Below, one piece after another: positions 1 through 7,277 of a stretch of 24,425 nucleotides of DNA. Numbering within the stretch: the first letter of the stretch is position 1; the number at the start of each line of letters is the position of its first letter. Below the pieces are notes generated by a model. That model was given only the letters and a program-made list of their open reading frames with translations, did not search any database and had not been told where the DNA came from. The position numbers and the translations under genes are program-made. Origin of the DNA: LH-M37 sp032251315 (lineage in GTDB: Bacteria > Pseudomonadota > Gammaproteobacteria > SZUA-229); NCBI GenBank assembly GCA_032251315.1, contig JAVVEE010000040.1:1-24425 (forward strand), given 5' to 3'.

Positions 1-143
1 TCTGGAGCGGCGCCAAGCAAGAGTCAGCCATCGTGGTGGTGGATGACAAAACCCGCAAGCTGAAAAAAGTGATCAAGGACAAACGCCTGATCACACCAAC
101 GGGTAAATTCAACATCTACAACACCATGCACGACGTTTACTAA
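1..143 (+). CDS. nirS: Cytochrome cd1 nitrite reductase NirS, C-terminal end (partial)
   Basis: Only the last 46 codons are in the window; the gene starts upstream of base 1, and the first complete codon is at base 3. The translated tail ends with TPTGKFNIYNTMHDVY and a TAA stop, which closely matches from memory the end of the d1-heme beta-propeller domain of NirS. NirS is the periplasmic enzyme that reduces nitrite to nitric oxide and needs heme c and heme d1. The adjoining nirECFDLGHJ genes, which make heme d1, support the call. A strong terminator follows 15 bases after the stop, so nirS probably ends its own transcript here and the biosynthesis genes have a separate promoter. The heme-binding and catalytic residues are outside the window. 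Confidence 0.93.
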   Translation, partial: WSGAKQESAIVVVDDKTRKLKKVIKDKRLITPTGKFNIYNTMHDVY

Positions 144-157
144 GTAACTGAAACCAA

Positions 158-194
158 ACGCCCTCAGGAGAATCTCTCCTGAGGGCGTTTTTTA
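158..194 (+). terminator. Rho-independent terminator after nirS
   Basis: A perfect 14-bp GC-rich stem (158-171 with 175-188) closes a 3-base loop and is followed directly by a T-rich run. It lies just past the nirS stop and should separate nirS from the heme d1 genes. Confidence 0.93.
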
Positions 195-248
195 TTTATC
201 CTCGATTTCCCTCTCTCAATATACTGATTTTAGCTACGATAGACGGGC

Positions 249-262
249 TTGACTTACATCAA
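249..262 (+). promoter_or_regulatory. FNR/Dnr box and promoter of the heme d1 operon
   Basis: The sequence TTGACTTACATCAA matches the FNR/Dnr consensus TTGAT-N4-ATCAA at 9 of 10 defined bases. Its centre is at 255.5. An activator at -41.5 would put the start of transcription near 297, and the hexamer CAATAT at 285-290 sits where the -10 element should be, although it matches the consensus at only 3 of 6 bases. nirE begins at 356. Anaerobic or NO-dependent activation is inferred from the box; the regulator itself is not in the window. Confidence 0.8.
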
Positions 263-355
263 TGACACTTTGCTTCAGGCAGGTCAATATCAGACTCGTG
301 TAAGCAAAATATTTATGGCCTAAGACTTGCAAACAATAATGACTGGCGATTTTTT

Positions 356-1153
356 ATGACGAATAATCATGGCTTCGTTTCACTGGTGGGGGCCGGCCCG
401 GGAGATCCGGAACTGATGACCCTCAAGGCGCTGCGCCTGCTTCAGGAGGCTGATATCGTGGTCTATGACCGCCTGGTCTCTTCTGAAATTCTTGACATGA
501 TCCCCACGGGCGTCAGCCGCGTTTCGGTGGGCAAGGAAGTGGGCAAGCACTGCGTTCCGCAGGAGCAAATCAACGAGACCATCGTCAACCTGGCCAAAGC
601 CGGTCGCAGGATTGTACGCCTGAAAGGTGGCGACCCTTACACCTTCGGACGCGGCGGCGAGGAAGTTTTGGCGCTGAAACAGCACCATATCGCATTTGAA
701 GTGGTGCCCGGCATTACCGCTGCCTCCGGCTGTAGCGCCTATAGCGGCATCCCGCTGACACACCGCGGCCTGAGCCGCAGCGTTCGCCTCATCACCGGTC
801 ACTTTAAAAATGATGAACCGCTCGACATCAACTGGCACTATGTGGCCGATCCCGACTGCACACTGGTCATTTACATGGGGCTGTCCAATCTGTCACAAAT
901 CTGTAATTCACTCATCGAGGCCGGCCTAAGCGCCTCGACCCCGGCGGCGGCGATTGAAAACGGCACCACCAAAAGTCAGCAGCGCGTTCTCTCCCGGCTC
1001 GACCAATTGCAGAGTGACGTGAACCGGTCCGGGCTGAAAGCACCGGTGATGATTATTATCGGCGATGTGGTTTCACTGGCCGAAGAGCTCGACTGGTTTC
1101 AAAACGCACTGGAGGAGTCTGATTTTGCTGAAGACACCGCTGTTCTTAGTTAG
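356..1153 (+). CDS. nirE: Uroporphyrinogen-III C-methyltransferase (NirE-type SUMT)
   Basis: A 265-residue S-adenosylmethionine-dependent methyltransferase that converts uroporphyrinogen III to precorrin-2, the entry step toward siroheme and heme d1. The SUMT signatures are visible: VGAGPGDPELMT near residues 11-22, GGDPYTFGRGGEE near 91-103, and VPGITAASG near 118-125. Length and motifs fit a stand-alone SUMT without the CysG oxidase/ferrochelatase half. Its place at the head of nirCFDLGHJ makes it the heme d1 version (NirE) rather than cobA, since no cobalamin genes are near. The ribosome-binding site is weak. A tiny ORF (ATG at 339) ends in a TGA that overlaps the nirE ATG, so translation may be coupled. 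The 3' end overlaps the start of the nirC-like gene by about 29 bases. Confidence 0.92.
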   Translation: MTNNHGFVSLVGAGPGDPELMTLKALRLLQEADIVVYDRLVSSEILDMIPTGVSRVSVGKEVGKHCVPQEQINETIVNLAKAGRRIVRLKGGDPYTFGRGGEEVLALKQHHIAFEVVPGITAASGCSAYSGIPLTHRGLSRSVRLITGHFKNDEPLDINWHYVADPDCTLVIYMGLSNLSQICNSLIEAGLSASTPAAAIENGTTKSQQRVLSRLDQLQSDVNRSGLKAPVMIIIGDVVSLAEELDWFQNALEESDFAEDTAVLS

Positions 1154-1454
1154 CCTGATGCTGGTTTCGGGGCTAGTCTCAGAACCGGCACTGGCAGAGC
1201 TCGCGGCATCGCGGCAGAGCGAGCTGATGCACCTGCTGAAACAGGATTGCGGCTCCTGCCACGGTATGACTCTGAAAGGCGGCCTCGGCCCCGCCCTGCT
1301 TCCGGCTCAGCTCGAAGGCAAACCGACCGAGTATCTGGTGGTCACCATTCTCGAAGGCCATGCCAATACCGCCATGCCCGGCTGGAAAACCATGCTCACC
1401 GCCGACGAGGCGCTGTGGATCGCCAGGCAGCTCAAACAGGGGATTTCCCAATGA
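1125..1454 (+). CDS. nirC: Small periplasmic c-type cytochrome, NirC-like
   Basis: A monoheme cytochrome c of about 109 residues. A TTG start at 1125 is chosen because a GGAGGAG ribosome-binding site (1111-1117) lies 7 bases upstream and the protein then opens with a clean signal peptide ending in ALA. The only in-frame ATG (1065) would add 20 residues inside nirE and spoil the signal peptide. The heme site is CGSCH in the context QDCGSCHGMTLKGG, and the Met of AMPGW near the C-terminus is the likely axial ligand. NirC (cytochrome c55x) proteins of nir clusters have this size and are thought to pass electrons to NirS or assist heme d1 maturation. The stop codon overlaps the nirF start by ATGA, indicating translational coupling. 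Confidence 0.85.
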   Translation: MLKTPLFLVSLMLVSGLVSEPALAELAASRQSELMHLLKQDCGSCHGMTLKGGLGPALLPAQLEGKPTEYLVVTILEGHANTAMPGWKTMLTADEALWIARQLKQGISQ

Positions 1455-2623
1455 TCCGTACCGCCCTCTTTTCACTCTTACTGGTTTCGCTTACCCCGGC
1501 GCATGCAGCGGATTTACGCGGCACCGGTGACCTCGCCCTGGTGATCGAACGCGCCAGCGGCAGCATTCAGATTATCGAAACCACCGGCAATTCCAGCCTG
1601 GGTCGCATCGAAGGCCTGGGTGATCTGTCGCACGCTTCGGCGGTCTATTCCCGCGACGAGCGTTACGCCTATATTTTTGGACGTGACGGCGGCCTCACCA
1701 AGGTGGATATGCTGACGCGGAAAATCGTCAAGCGCATTATGCAGGCCGGTAACAGCATCGGCGGCGCCATCTCCCAGGACGGTACGCTGGTGGCGGTTTC
1801 CAATTACGAGCCCGGTGGCGTGAAAATATTTGATGCCGCAACACTGGCACTGGTGGCTGATATTCCTGCAAGCTATGGCGAGGCGAAACAGACCTCAAAA
1901 GTCATCGGACTGGTTGATGCCCCCGGGCAGAAATTTGTTTTCAGCCTGTGGGATGCGGATGAAATCTGGGTGGCCGATATGTCCCGGCCGGACAAACCCG
2001 CGATTCAGAAATTCAAGGGCATCGGTCGCAATCCCTACGATGCGCTGATTTCGCCCGATGGCCGTTATTACATTGCCGGCCTGTTCGGTGAAGACGGCAT
2101 GGCGCTACTCGATCTATGGAATCTCGATGCCGGGGTGAAACGCATACTGGATCACTACGGTAAGGGCGAGCAGAAGCTGCCGGTGTATAAAATGCCCCAT
2201 CTGGAAGGCTGGGCGATGGCCGGACAGTATGCTTTTGTACCCGCCGTAGGTCACCATGAAGTGCTGGTGATCGACACCCGGAACTGGTCCGAAGCCGGAC
2301 GCATTAAAGTACACGGCCAGCCGATTTTTGTCATGGCCCGTCCTGATGGCCGCCACGTCTGGGTCAACTTTGCCATACCGAACAACGACACCCTGCAAGT
2401 AATTGACACACAGTCACTGAAGATCATCAAAAAATTACAGCCCGGCAAGGGTGTGCTGCACATGGAGTTTGAACCCCGCGGTGAAGAACTCTGGGCATCG
2501 GTTCGTGATGACGACCAGCTGGTGGTTTATGACACTGAAAGTTTTGAAGAACGCGTGCGCTTGCCGGCCAATAAACCCAGTGGCATTTTTGCCACCGTGC
2601 GCGCGCACAAAACCGGCCTTTAA
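1451..2623 (+). CDS. nirF: Heme d1 biosynthesis protein NirF
   Basis: A 390-residue exported beta-propeller protein. The first 20 or so residues form a signal peptide ending THAxA-like (TPAHAA), after which repeated propeller strands follow (for example LALVIERASGSIQIIE and QDGTLVAVSNYEPGG). NirF resembles the d1 domain of NirS and binds late heme d1 precursors in the periplasm; its exact reaction is still debated in the literature, whereas the related NirN does the final dehydrogenation. No Cys follows the signal peptide directly, so it looks like a soluble periplasmic protein rather than a lipoprotein. The start is set by the ATGA overlap with nirC. No nirN is present in this window. Confidence 0.92.
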   Translation: MIRTALFSLLLVSLTPAHAADLRGTGDLALVIERASGSIQIIETTGNSSLGRIEGLGDLSHASAVYSRDERYAYIFGRDGGLTKVDMLTRKIVKRIMQAGNSIGGAISQDGTLVAVSNYEPGGVKIFDAATLALVADIPASYGEAKQTSKVIGLVDAPGQKFVFSLWDADEIWVADMSRPDKPAIQKFKGIGRNPYDALISPDGRYYIAGLFGEDGMALLDLWNLDAGVKRILDHYGKGEQKLPVYKMPHLEGWAMAGQYAFVPAVGHHEVLVIDTRNWSEAGRIKVHGQPIFVMARPDGRHVWVNFAIPNNDTLQVIDTQSLKIIKKLQPGKGVLHMEFEPRGEELWASVRDDDQLVVYDTESFEERVRLPANKPSGIFATVRAHKTGL

Positions 2624-2638
2624 ATAGAGAGCACTATC

Positions 2639-3652
2639 GTGGAAGACCTGACCGAAAAACTGCTCAACGATTTTCAACGCAACTTTCCGTTGAACTCCCT
2701 GCCGTTTGAGCAGATTGCGCTGGCACTGAACACCAGCACCGAAGTGGTCATCGAAAAACTGAAGGAGCTTCAGGCCAGAGGCGCCGTCAGCCGCGTGGGG
2801 CCAGTATTCAGCCCGAACACAGTCGGTGTCAGCACCCTCGCCGCCATGGCGGTACCCGCCGACAAGCTGGAGCAGGTGGCCGCACAGGTGAGCGCCTACC
2901 CGCAGGTGAATCATAATTATGAGCGCGAGCATGACTTCAATCTGTGGTTTGTGGCTACGGCTGAAAACAAAGATACCTTGCAACGCACTCTGGCCGACAT
3001 TGAACGACAAACCGGCTACAAAGTGCTGTCGCTGCCGCTGCTCAAGGAATACCACATCGACCTCGGCTTTCGCATGAACCTGAAAGACCGGGATGATGTC
3101 GACGAAATTAAAGCCACCTCGTCAAATGCAGTATCCACTATTCCGGCCGCCGAAACACAGCTTGCCAGTGCCGAGGACTTAATCGAAGTCATCCAGCGCG
3201 GCCTGCCACTGGTGGCCCGCCCCTATCAGGAAATTGCCGAGCGCCTGGGCTGGTCGGAGCAACTGGTGATTGAAAAACTGCAAACCATGATCAACGGCGG
3301 CGTGATCAAACGCCTCGGCATCGTGGTGCGCCACCATGAACTCGGTTATCGCGCCAACGCCATGGTGGTATGGGATGTGCCTGACGATGAAGTGGATAGC
3401 CTTGGTGAAAAACTGGGCAGGCAGGACTGCGTCACCCTCTGCTACCAACGCCCGCGCATGCTGCCCGAGTGGCGCTACAACCTGTTCTGCATGGTGCATG
3501 GCCGCGACCGCGAAGAGGTGCTCGAATGCATCGACACTATGATCGAAGGCCTGGCTCTGGAAAACATCCCACACACCGTGCTCTTCAGTGGTCGACGCTT
3601 CAAACAGCGTGGCGCGATTTACCGCAACAACCATCCGCAACTCCGGCACTGA
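2639..3652 (+). CDS. nirDL: Siroheme decarboxylase subunit, NirD-NirL fusion
   Basis: A 337-residue protein made of two AsnC/Lrp-like halves joined by an Ala/Ser/Thr-rich linker near residues 155-180. The first half (about 1-150) has the size of NirD and contains EREHDFNLWFV; the second (about 180-337) has the size of NirL and contains VRHHELGYRANAMVVWDVP and CYQRPRMLPEWRYNLFCMVHG. NirDLGH proteins remove two carboxyl groups from siroheme to give 12,18-didecarboxysiroheme. The HTH halves are not used as a classic repressor in this family. A GTG start at 2639 is preceded by GAGAG. nirG and nirH follow as separate genes, so only one of the two pairs is fused. Confidence 0.92.
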   Translation: MEDLTEKLLNDFQRNFPLNSLPFEQIALALNTSTEVVIEKLKELQARGAVSRVGPVFSPNTVGVSTLAAMAVPADKLEQVAAQVSAYPQVNHNYEREHDFNLWFVATAENKDTLQRTLADIERQTGYKVLSLPLLKEYHIDLGFRMNLKDRDDVDEIKATSSNAVSTIPAAETQLASAEDLIEVIQRGLPLVARPYQEIAERLGWSEQLVIEKLQTMINGGVIKRLGIVVRHHELGYRANAMVVWDVPDDEVDSLGEKLGRQDCVTLCYQRPRMLPEWRYNLFCMVHGRDREEVLECIDTMIEGLALENIPHTVLFSGRRFKQRGAIYRNNHPQLRH

Positions 3653-3654
3653 TC

Positions 3655-4098
3655 ATGGACGCGCTGGACAGAAATATTATCAACACACTACAGCACGATT
3701 TTCCCGTCTGTGATCGCCCTTTTGCCGTACTGGCTGAAACCCTGCACAGCACTGAAGATGAGCTGATAGCCCGCGTGCAGTCGATGCTGGACAGCGGCCT
3801 GCTGACCCGCTTTGGCCCGATGTACAACGCGGTGAATATGGGTGGCGCGCTCAGCCTGTGTGCCATGAAGGTGCCTGAAGAGCGCTTCGACGAGGTCGCC
3901 GCACAGGTCAATGCTTTTGCCGAAGTCGCCCATAATTATCAGCGCGATCATGAGATGAATATGTGGTTCGTGCTGGCGACTGAAACACAGCAGGAACTTG
4001 AAAACACACTCGTTGCCATTGCACACCGCACTGGCGTCCCCGTCTACAACATGCCCAAGCAAAAGGAATTTTTTGTCGGCCTGCACTTCAAAGCCTGA
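3655..4098 (+). CDS. nirG: Siroheme decarboxylase subunit NirG
   Basis: A 147-residue AsnC/Lrp-like protein, the length usual for NirG, and clearly homologous to the first half of the upstream NirDL protein: both share the Ala-Gln-Val stretch followed by VAHNYQRDHEMNMWFV here and VNHNYEREHDFNLWFV there. It belongs to the complex that decarboxylates siroheme during heme d1 synthesis. The ATG at 3655 lies only 2 bases after the nirDL stop and was preferred over upstream in-frame starts, which fall inside nirDL. It has no ribosome-binding site of its own that stands out, consistent with translational coupling. Confidence 0.9.
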   Translation: MDALDRNIINTLQHDFPVCDRPFAVLAETLHSTEDELIARVQSMLDSGLLTRFGPMYNAVNMGGALSLCAMKVPEERFDEVAAQVNAFAEVAHNYQRDHEMNMWFVLATETQQELENTLVAIAHRTGVPVYNMPKQKEFFVGLHFKA

Positions 4099-4114
4099 AG
4101 ATAAAGTGACTGAG

Positions 4115-4642
4115 ATGAGCCAGACTGTAAAACACAATTCCATAGAGAAAAATAAACAGCAGCTTGCGGGGCTTGACCGTCGCATTGTGCTGGCCACACA
4201 GTCCGGCTTGCCGGTGGCGGCTGAGCCCTATCGCATCATCGCCGAACAGCTGAGCATTGACACGCAGTTGCTCATGGACAGACTGGAGGCCATGAAAGCC
4301 GATCACCGCATTCGCCGCATCGGCGTTGTCCCCAATCATTACAAACTGGGCTATACCGCCAATGGCATGTCGGTATGGGATGTGGATGACGCCTTTATTG
4401 ATGAAGCCGGCGCACAGCTGGGCAGGCTCGACATGGTCACACACTGCTACCAGCGCCCGCGCTTCCCACCCGAATGGACATACAACTTATTTGCCATGGT
4501 GCACGGTCACGACCGAGACGAGGTGCAGCAGAAAGTCTCACAGATCGCGGAGTTACTGGGCAGCAGGGCCCGCAAGCACGATATACTGTTCAGCACGCGC
4601 ATACTCAAAAAAACCGGCTTACGCCTGAAAGACAAAGGATAA
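4115..4642 (+). CDS. nirH: Siroheme decarboxylase subunit NirH
   Basis: A protein of about 175 residues, homologous to the second half of NirDL: compare VVPNHYKLGYTANGMSVWDV with VVRHHELGYRANAMVVWDV, and the shared CYQRPR...PEW.YNLF.MVHG block. These NirL/NirH-type subunits carry the basic residues thought to act in siroheme decarboxylation. The ATG at 4115 gives a length near that of known NirH proteins. A GTG at 4106, in the same frame and with GAAG 5 bases upstream, is an equally possible start adding three residues. The gene ends 6 bases before nirJ. Confidence 0.9.
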   Translation: MSQTVKHNSIEKNKQQLAGLDRRIVLATQSGLPVAAEPYRIIAEQLSIDTQLLMDRLEAMKADHRIRRIGVVPNHYKLGYTANGMSVWDVDDAFIDEAGAQLGRLDMVTHCYQRPRFPPEWTYNLFAMVHGHDRDEVQQKVSQIAELLGSRARKHDILFSTRILKKTGLRLKDKG

Positions 4643-4648
4643 CAAACT

Positions 4649-5848
4649 ATGTTTCGTATCTCACAGTACATGCAACAACTGGTTAGCCCCACTGACACCT
4701 CAGCCCAGCGCAATCCCACCGGCCCGGTTGTGATCTGGAATCTGATAAGACGCTGTAACCTGACCTGCAAACACTGTTACGCCACCTCTGCAGACAAGGA
4801 TTTTCCGGGTGAATTAAACACCGGAAAAGTGCTCAGCGTCATGGATGATCTCAAGTCTTTCGGTGTACCGGTGCTCATCCTCTCGGGTGGCGAACCATTA
4901 ATGCGCCCTGATATTTTTGAAATCTCCCACCATGCTAAGAACATGGGTTTTTATGTCGGGCTTTCAACCAACGGCACTCTGATTTCTGAAGACAACATTC
5001 AGGATATCGTCGACGTGGGCTATAACTACGTCGGCATCAGCATCGACGGCATGCGTGAAACCCACGATAAATTCAGGCGCAAGCAGGGCTCCTTCGATGA
5101 AGCCATGCAGGGTATTCGTTTATGTCACCAGGCAGGCATAAAAGTGGGGCTGCGCTACACCTTAACTCAGGACAACAAACAGGACTTCCCTGCTCTGCTC
5201 AAATTGATGGACGACGAAGGCATCGACAAGTTCTACCTGTCGCACCTCAACTACGCCGGCCGCGGTAACAAAAACCGGCGCGATGACCTGCATCACCAGA
5301 TGACGCGCGACGCCATGGACCTGATGTTCGAAACCTGCCTCGCGGATATCAAAGCCGGACGCCAACGCGAATTTGTCACCGGCAACAATGATGCCGATGG
5401 TGCCTACATGCTGCTGTGGGCGCGAAAAAACATGCCCGAACATGCCGACCACCTCGAACAGCTGTTAATGCAGTGGGGTGGAAATTCGTCGGGCGTGAAC
5501 ATCTCCAACATCGACAACATCGGCAATGTACATCCGGACACCATGTGGTGGGAGTACACCATCGGCAACGTCAAGGAGCGCCCGTTCTCGGAAATATGGA
5601 TGGATACAACCGACCCGCTAATGGCCGGTCTCAAGCTCAAGGAGCGCCCGGTTGAAGGCCGCTGCGCGCCCTGCGCTTATCGCAGTATCTGCGGCGGAAA
5701 CACGCGCACACGTGCCTGGCAGCTCACCAATAACTTCTGGGCGGAAGACCCCGGTTGTTATCTCGACAATGATGAGATCGGGGTAGATGAAAATCAGCAG
5801 CGCCTGCAACTCACCGCCTATTCACGCCGAGCGAATTCCAATATATAA
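4649..5848 (+). CDS. nirJ: Radical SAM heme d1 synthase component NirJ
   Basis: A 399-residue radical SAM enzyme that acts after siroheme decarboxylation, removing two propionate side chains on the way to the oxo groups of heme d1. The radical SAM cluster motif is C36-x3-C40-x2-C43 in RRCNLTCKHCY, followed by the SAM-binding SGGEPLMRPD near 79-88. A C-terminal SPASM-like region has C339, C342, C348 and C370, enough for a second iron-sulfur cluster. A good ribosome-binding site (AAAGGAT, 4634-4640) precedes the ATG. It is the last gene of the heme d1 operon; no clear terminator follows and the next gene starts 190 bases later. Confidence 0.95.
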   Translation: MFRISQYMQQLVSPTDTSAQRNPTGPVVIWNLIRRCNLTCKHCYATSADKDFPGELNTGKVLSVMDDLKSFGVPVLILSGGEPLMRPDIFEISHHAKNMGFYVGLSTNGTLISEDNIQDIVDVGYNYVGISIDGMRETHDKFRRKQGSFDEAMQGIRLCHQAGIKVGLRYTLTQDNKQDFPALLKLMDDEGIDKFYLSHLNYAGRGNKNRRDDLHHQMTRDAMDLMFETCLADIKAGRQREFVTGNNDADGAYMLLWARKNMPEHADHLEQLLMQWGGNSSGVNISNIDNIGNVHPDTMWWEYTIGNVKERPFSEIWMDTTDPLMAGLKLKERPVEGRCAPCAYRSICGGNTRTRAWQLTNNFWAEDPGCYLDNDEIGVDENQQRLQLTAYSRRANSNI

Positions 5849-5908
5849 GCTGATTAGTTTTTATTATTCGTTATAAGTTAATTTTTTCAAGTGCGAATCA
5901 ACTGGCAG

Positions 5909-5922
5909 TTGATGCTTGTCCA
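5909..5922 (+). promoter_or_regulatory. Possible FNR/Dnr box before the DUF420 gene
   Basis: TTGATGCTTGTCCA differs from TTGAT-N4-GTCAA at one defined position. It overlaps a 7-bp inverted repeat (5897-5903 with 5907-5913). No convincing -10 sits at the right distance, although the AT-rich stretch 5930-5990 includes a TATAAT at 5973-5978 without a good -35. The call is tentative. The rest of the 5849-6038 gap shows no gene. Confidence 0.35.
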
Positions 5923-6038
5923 GTGATCAGGGTTATATTATTAAATGTGGCTTAGTAGAAATAAAATACAGGTATAATCAAAAACTAATAACATCCCTTG
6001 AAATTAATTATAAGATAACAGGCATTGCATAACCTATC

Positions 6039-6479
6039 GTGACTATCGAAACATTACTCCCTTATCTTCCGCACGTGCAGGCATCATTAAATTCGCTGGC
6101 AGCCATCTTGCTGTTAAGCGGCTTTTATCATATAAAAAAGAGGAATCTTCGCGCCCACCAGATATGCATGACTGCAACCCTGATTACTTCTGCTATTTTT
6201 CTAGTGTCCTATTCCACATATCATATTAATGTTGGCTTTCACCCATTCACCGGAACGGGAATAATAAGACCATTATATTTTACAATTCTTAGCACACATG
6301 TCATTCTCGCCATACTGCTCGTACCTCTGGTTATTACCACCGCGACACTTGCTTTACGGGGCAACATTAAACAACATCCTCGCATAGCGCGCTGGACCTT
6401 ACCGGTCTGGTTGTATGTTTCGATTACCGGGGTCGTGATATACCTGTTCGTTTTCCATATCTATCCACAACAGCTATGA
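6039..6479 (+). CDS. DUF420-family membrane protein
   Basis: A 146-residue protein with four predicted membrane helices (about residues 16-31, 44-60, 82-106 and 121-141) and several conserved histidines at helix ends (H31, H40, H62, H87, H140), the pattern of the DUF420 family. In Bacillus a member of this family (CtaM/YozB) is needed for active cytochrome caa3 oxidase, so a role in assembling a heme-copper enzyme is reasonable here because such an enzyme is encoded 3.4 kb away. Klotz and co-workers described norSY-senC-orf1 in ammonia oxidisers; whether that orf1 is this family could not be checked. The GTG start at 6039 has only a weak ribosome-binding site. Confidence 0.78.
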   Translation: MTIETLLPYLPHVQASLNSLAAILLLSGFYHIKKRNLRAHQICMTATLITSAIFLVSYSTYHINVGFHPFTGTGIIRPLYFTILSTHVILAILLVPLVITTATLALRGNIKQHPRIARWTLPVWLYVSITGVVIYLFVFHIYPQQL

Positions 6480-6552
6480 AACCCAAACAAAATTTCCAGA
6501 TAAGCATACGGCTGCTGGATGAATTATTTAAATAAGACGAGACTTTTTAATT

Positions 6553-6735
6553 ATGGAATTTGTTTATTTTACAACAGCAGGTTTAGTACTCTACTTTGGA
6601 TCAAGCTGGCTTCTCACCCGCGTTGAACAGGCTCGAGGAAAACAGTTCAAACATCGGGATCTGGTGTTCTTTGCCATTATTTTTGTTCTGGCAGTAAGCT
6701 CATTTAATCTGATTCAATATCTGGCCACTAAATAA
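6553..6735 (+). CDS. Small two-helix membrane protein, unknown
   Basis: A 60-residue protein with two hydrophobic helices (about 4-21 and 37-57) flanking a short basic loop (VEQARGKQFKHRD). It lies 73 bases after the DUF420 gene on the same strand and is followed by a hairpin at 6740-6776, so the two probably form one transcript. I do not recognise the family. Size and position suggest a small accessory subunit or an assembly helper for a membrane enzyme, but this is inference only. Confidence 0.6.
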   Translation: MEFVYFTTAGLVLYFGSSWLLTRVEQARGKQFKHRDLVFFAIIFVLAVSSFNLIQYLATK

Positions 6736-6739
6736 AACT

Positions 6740-6776
6740 GTTATCAGGACTTATACCACCCGAGTTATCTGATAAC
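6740..6776. terminator. Hairpin between convergent genes
   Basis: GTTATCAG (6740-6747) pairs with CTGATAAC (6769-6776) over a 21-base loop. It sits between the 60-residue gene (+) and the 170-residue gene (-) and overlaps the last codons of the latter. The A-rich and T-poor flanks make it a modest terminator candidate. Confidence 0.45.
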
Positions 6777-7277
6777 AAAACCCCGCCCGGATTCAAAGCC
6801 AATCAATAGTATCTCGGCTGGCGCAATCTCCACATCCTGGCTGAAATGGTGGTCAAAACCCTCTTTAAGCACACTGTCATCCATTTTTATGGCAAGATGA
6901 TGACTGCCCGCCGATACCTTTAAAGTGTGGTAGATATCAATACCGCTGTCCTTGTAGAGTCCTGGTGCTTCAGCCTTATGTGAATACATCGGCTGCCCGT
7001 CAAGCAGCACCTCGATAATGACCGGTGAGCGCTCCCGCGAGCATTCCATAGGTGCTCTCATATTAGGTGGTAACGCCATTAATTCTTCCTGGCTGCGTCT
7101 ATAACACGGCTCTTTTAACTCACCTGCATGGCTGATAGAAATTGTGATGATTGCTTCATCCTCAGCTAACTGGCGATAAGAAGGTGAGGTTGAGAAATAG
7201 CCGACTAACGCGATAAAAACGGCGTAGTTAACCGCCTGTAAAGCATACCTGACAAATTTATTTTGTGAATCAAACAT
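6765..7277 (-). CDS. Membrane-anchored extracytoplasmic protein, unknown, coupled to the cytochrome b fusion
   Basis: A 170-residue protein with one N-terminal membrane helix (about 10-28), likely an uncleaved anchor, and a soluble domain predicted to be mainly beta (for example SPVIIEVLLDGQPMYSH). Two cysteines (C58, C79) could form a disulfide, and H126-H127 and H143-H144 are paired histidines. I do not recognise the family. Its start overlaps the end of the cytochrome b/ferredoxin/MvhD fusion gene by 8 bases, so the two are translated together and probably work together; a periplasm-facing partner of that membrane protein is the simplest guess. Confidence 0.72.
   Translation of the reverse strand: MFDSQNKFVRYALQAVNYAVFIALVGYFSTSPSYRQLAEDEAIITISISHAGELKEPCYRRSQEELMALPPNMRAPMECSRERSPVIIEVLLDGQPMYSHKAEAPGLYKDSGIDIYHTLKVSAGSHHLAIKMDDSVLKEGFDHHFSQDVEIAPAEILLIGFESGRGFVIR

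Noticed and set aside
380..838. Long open frame on the minus strand opposite nirE
   Set aside because: It lies fully inside a well-supported gene, has no recognisable motif, and is typical of antisense frames in GC-rich coding DNA.
1247..1450. N-terminal extension of nirF reaching back into nirC
   Set aside because: It would remove the nirF signal peptide from the N-terminus, and the extension is an out-of-frame reading of the cytochrome, rich in Arg with no motif.
2435..3055. 206-residue minus-strand open frame opposite the end of nirF and start of nirDL
   Set aside because: It spans the boundary of two clear genes on the other strand and shows no domain; the plus-strand reading explains the sequence.
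5897..5913. Inverted repeat ATCAACT-GGC-AGTTGAT as an FNR box or terminator for nirJ
   Set aside because: The half-sites are in the wrong order for FNR (ATCAA before TTGAT), and no T-run follows on the plus strand.
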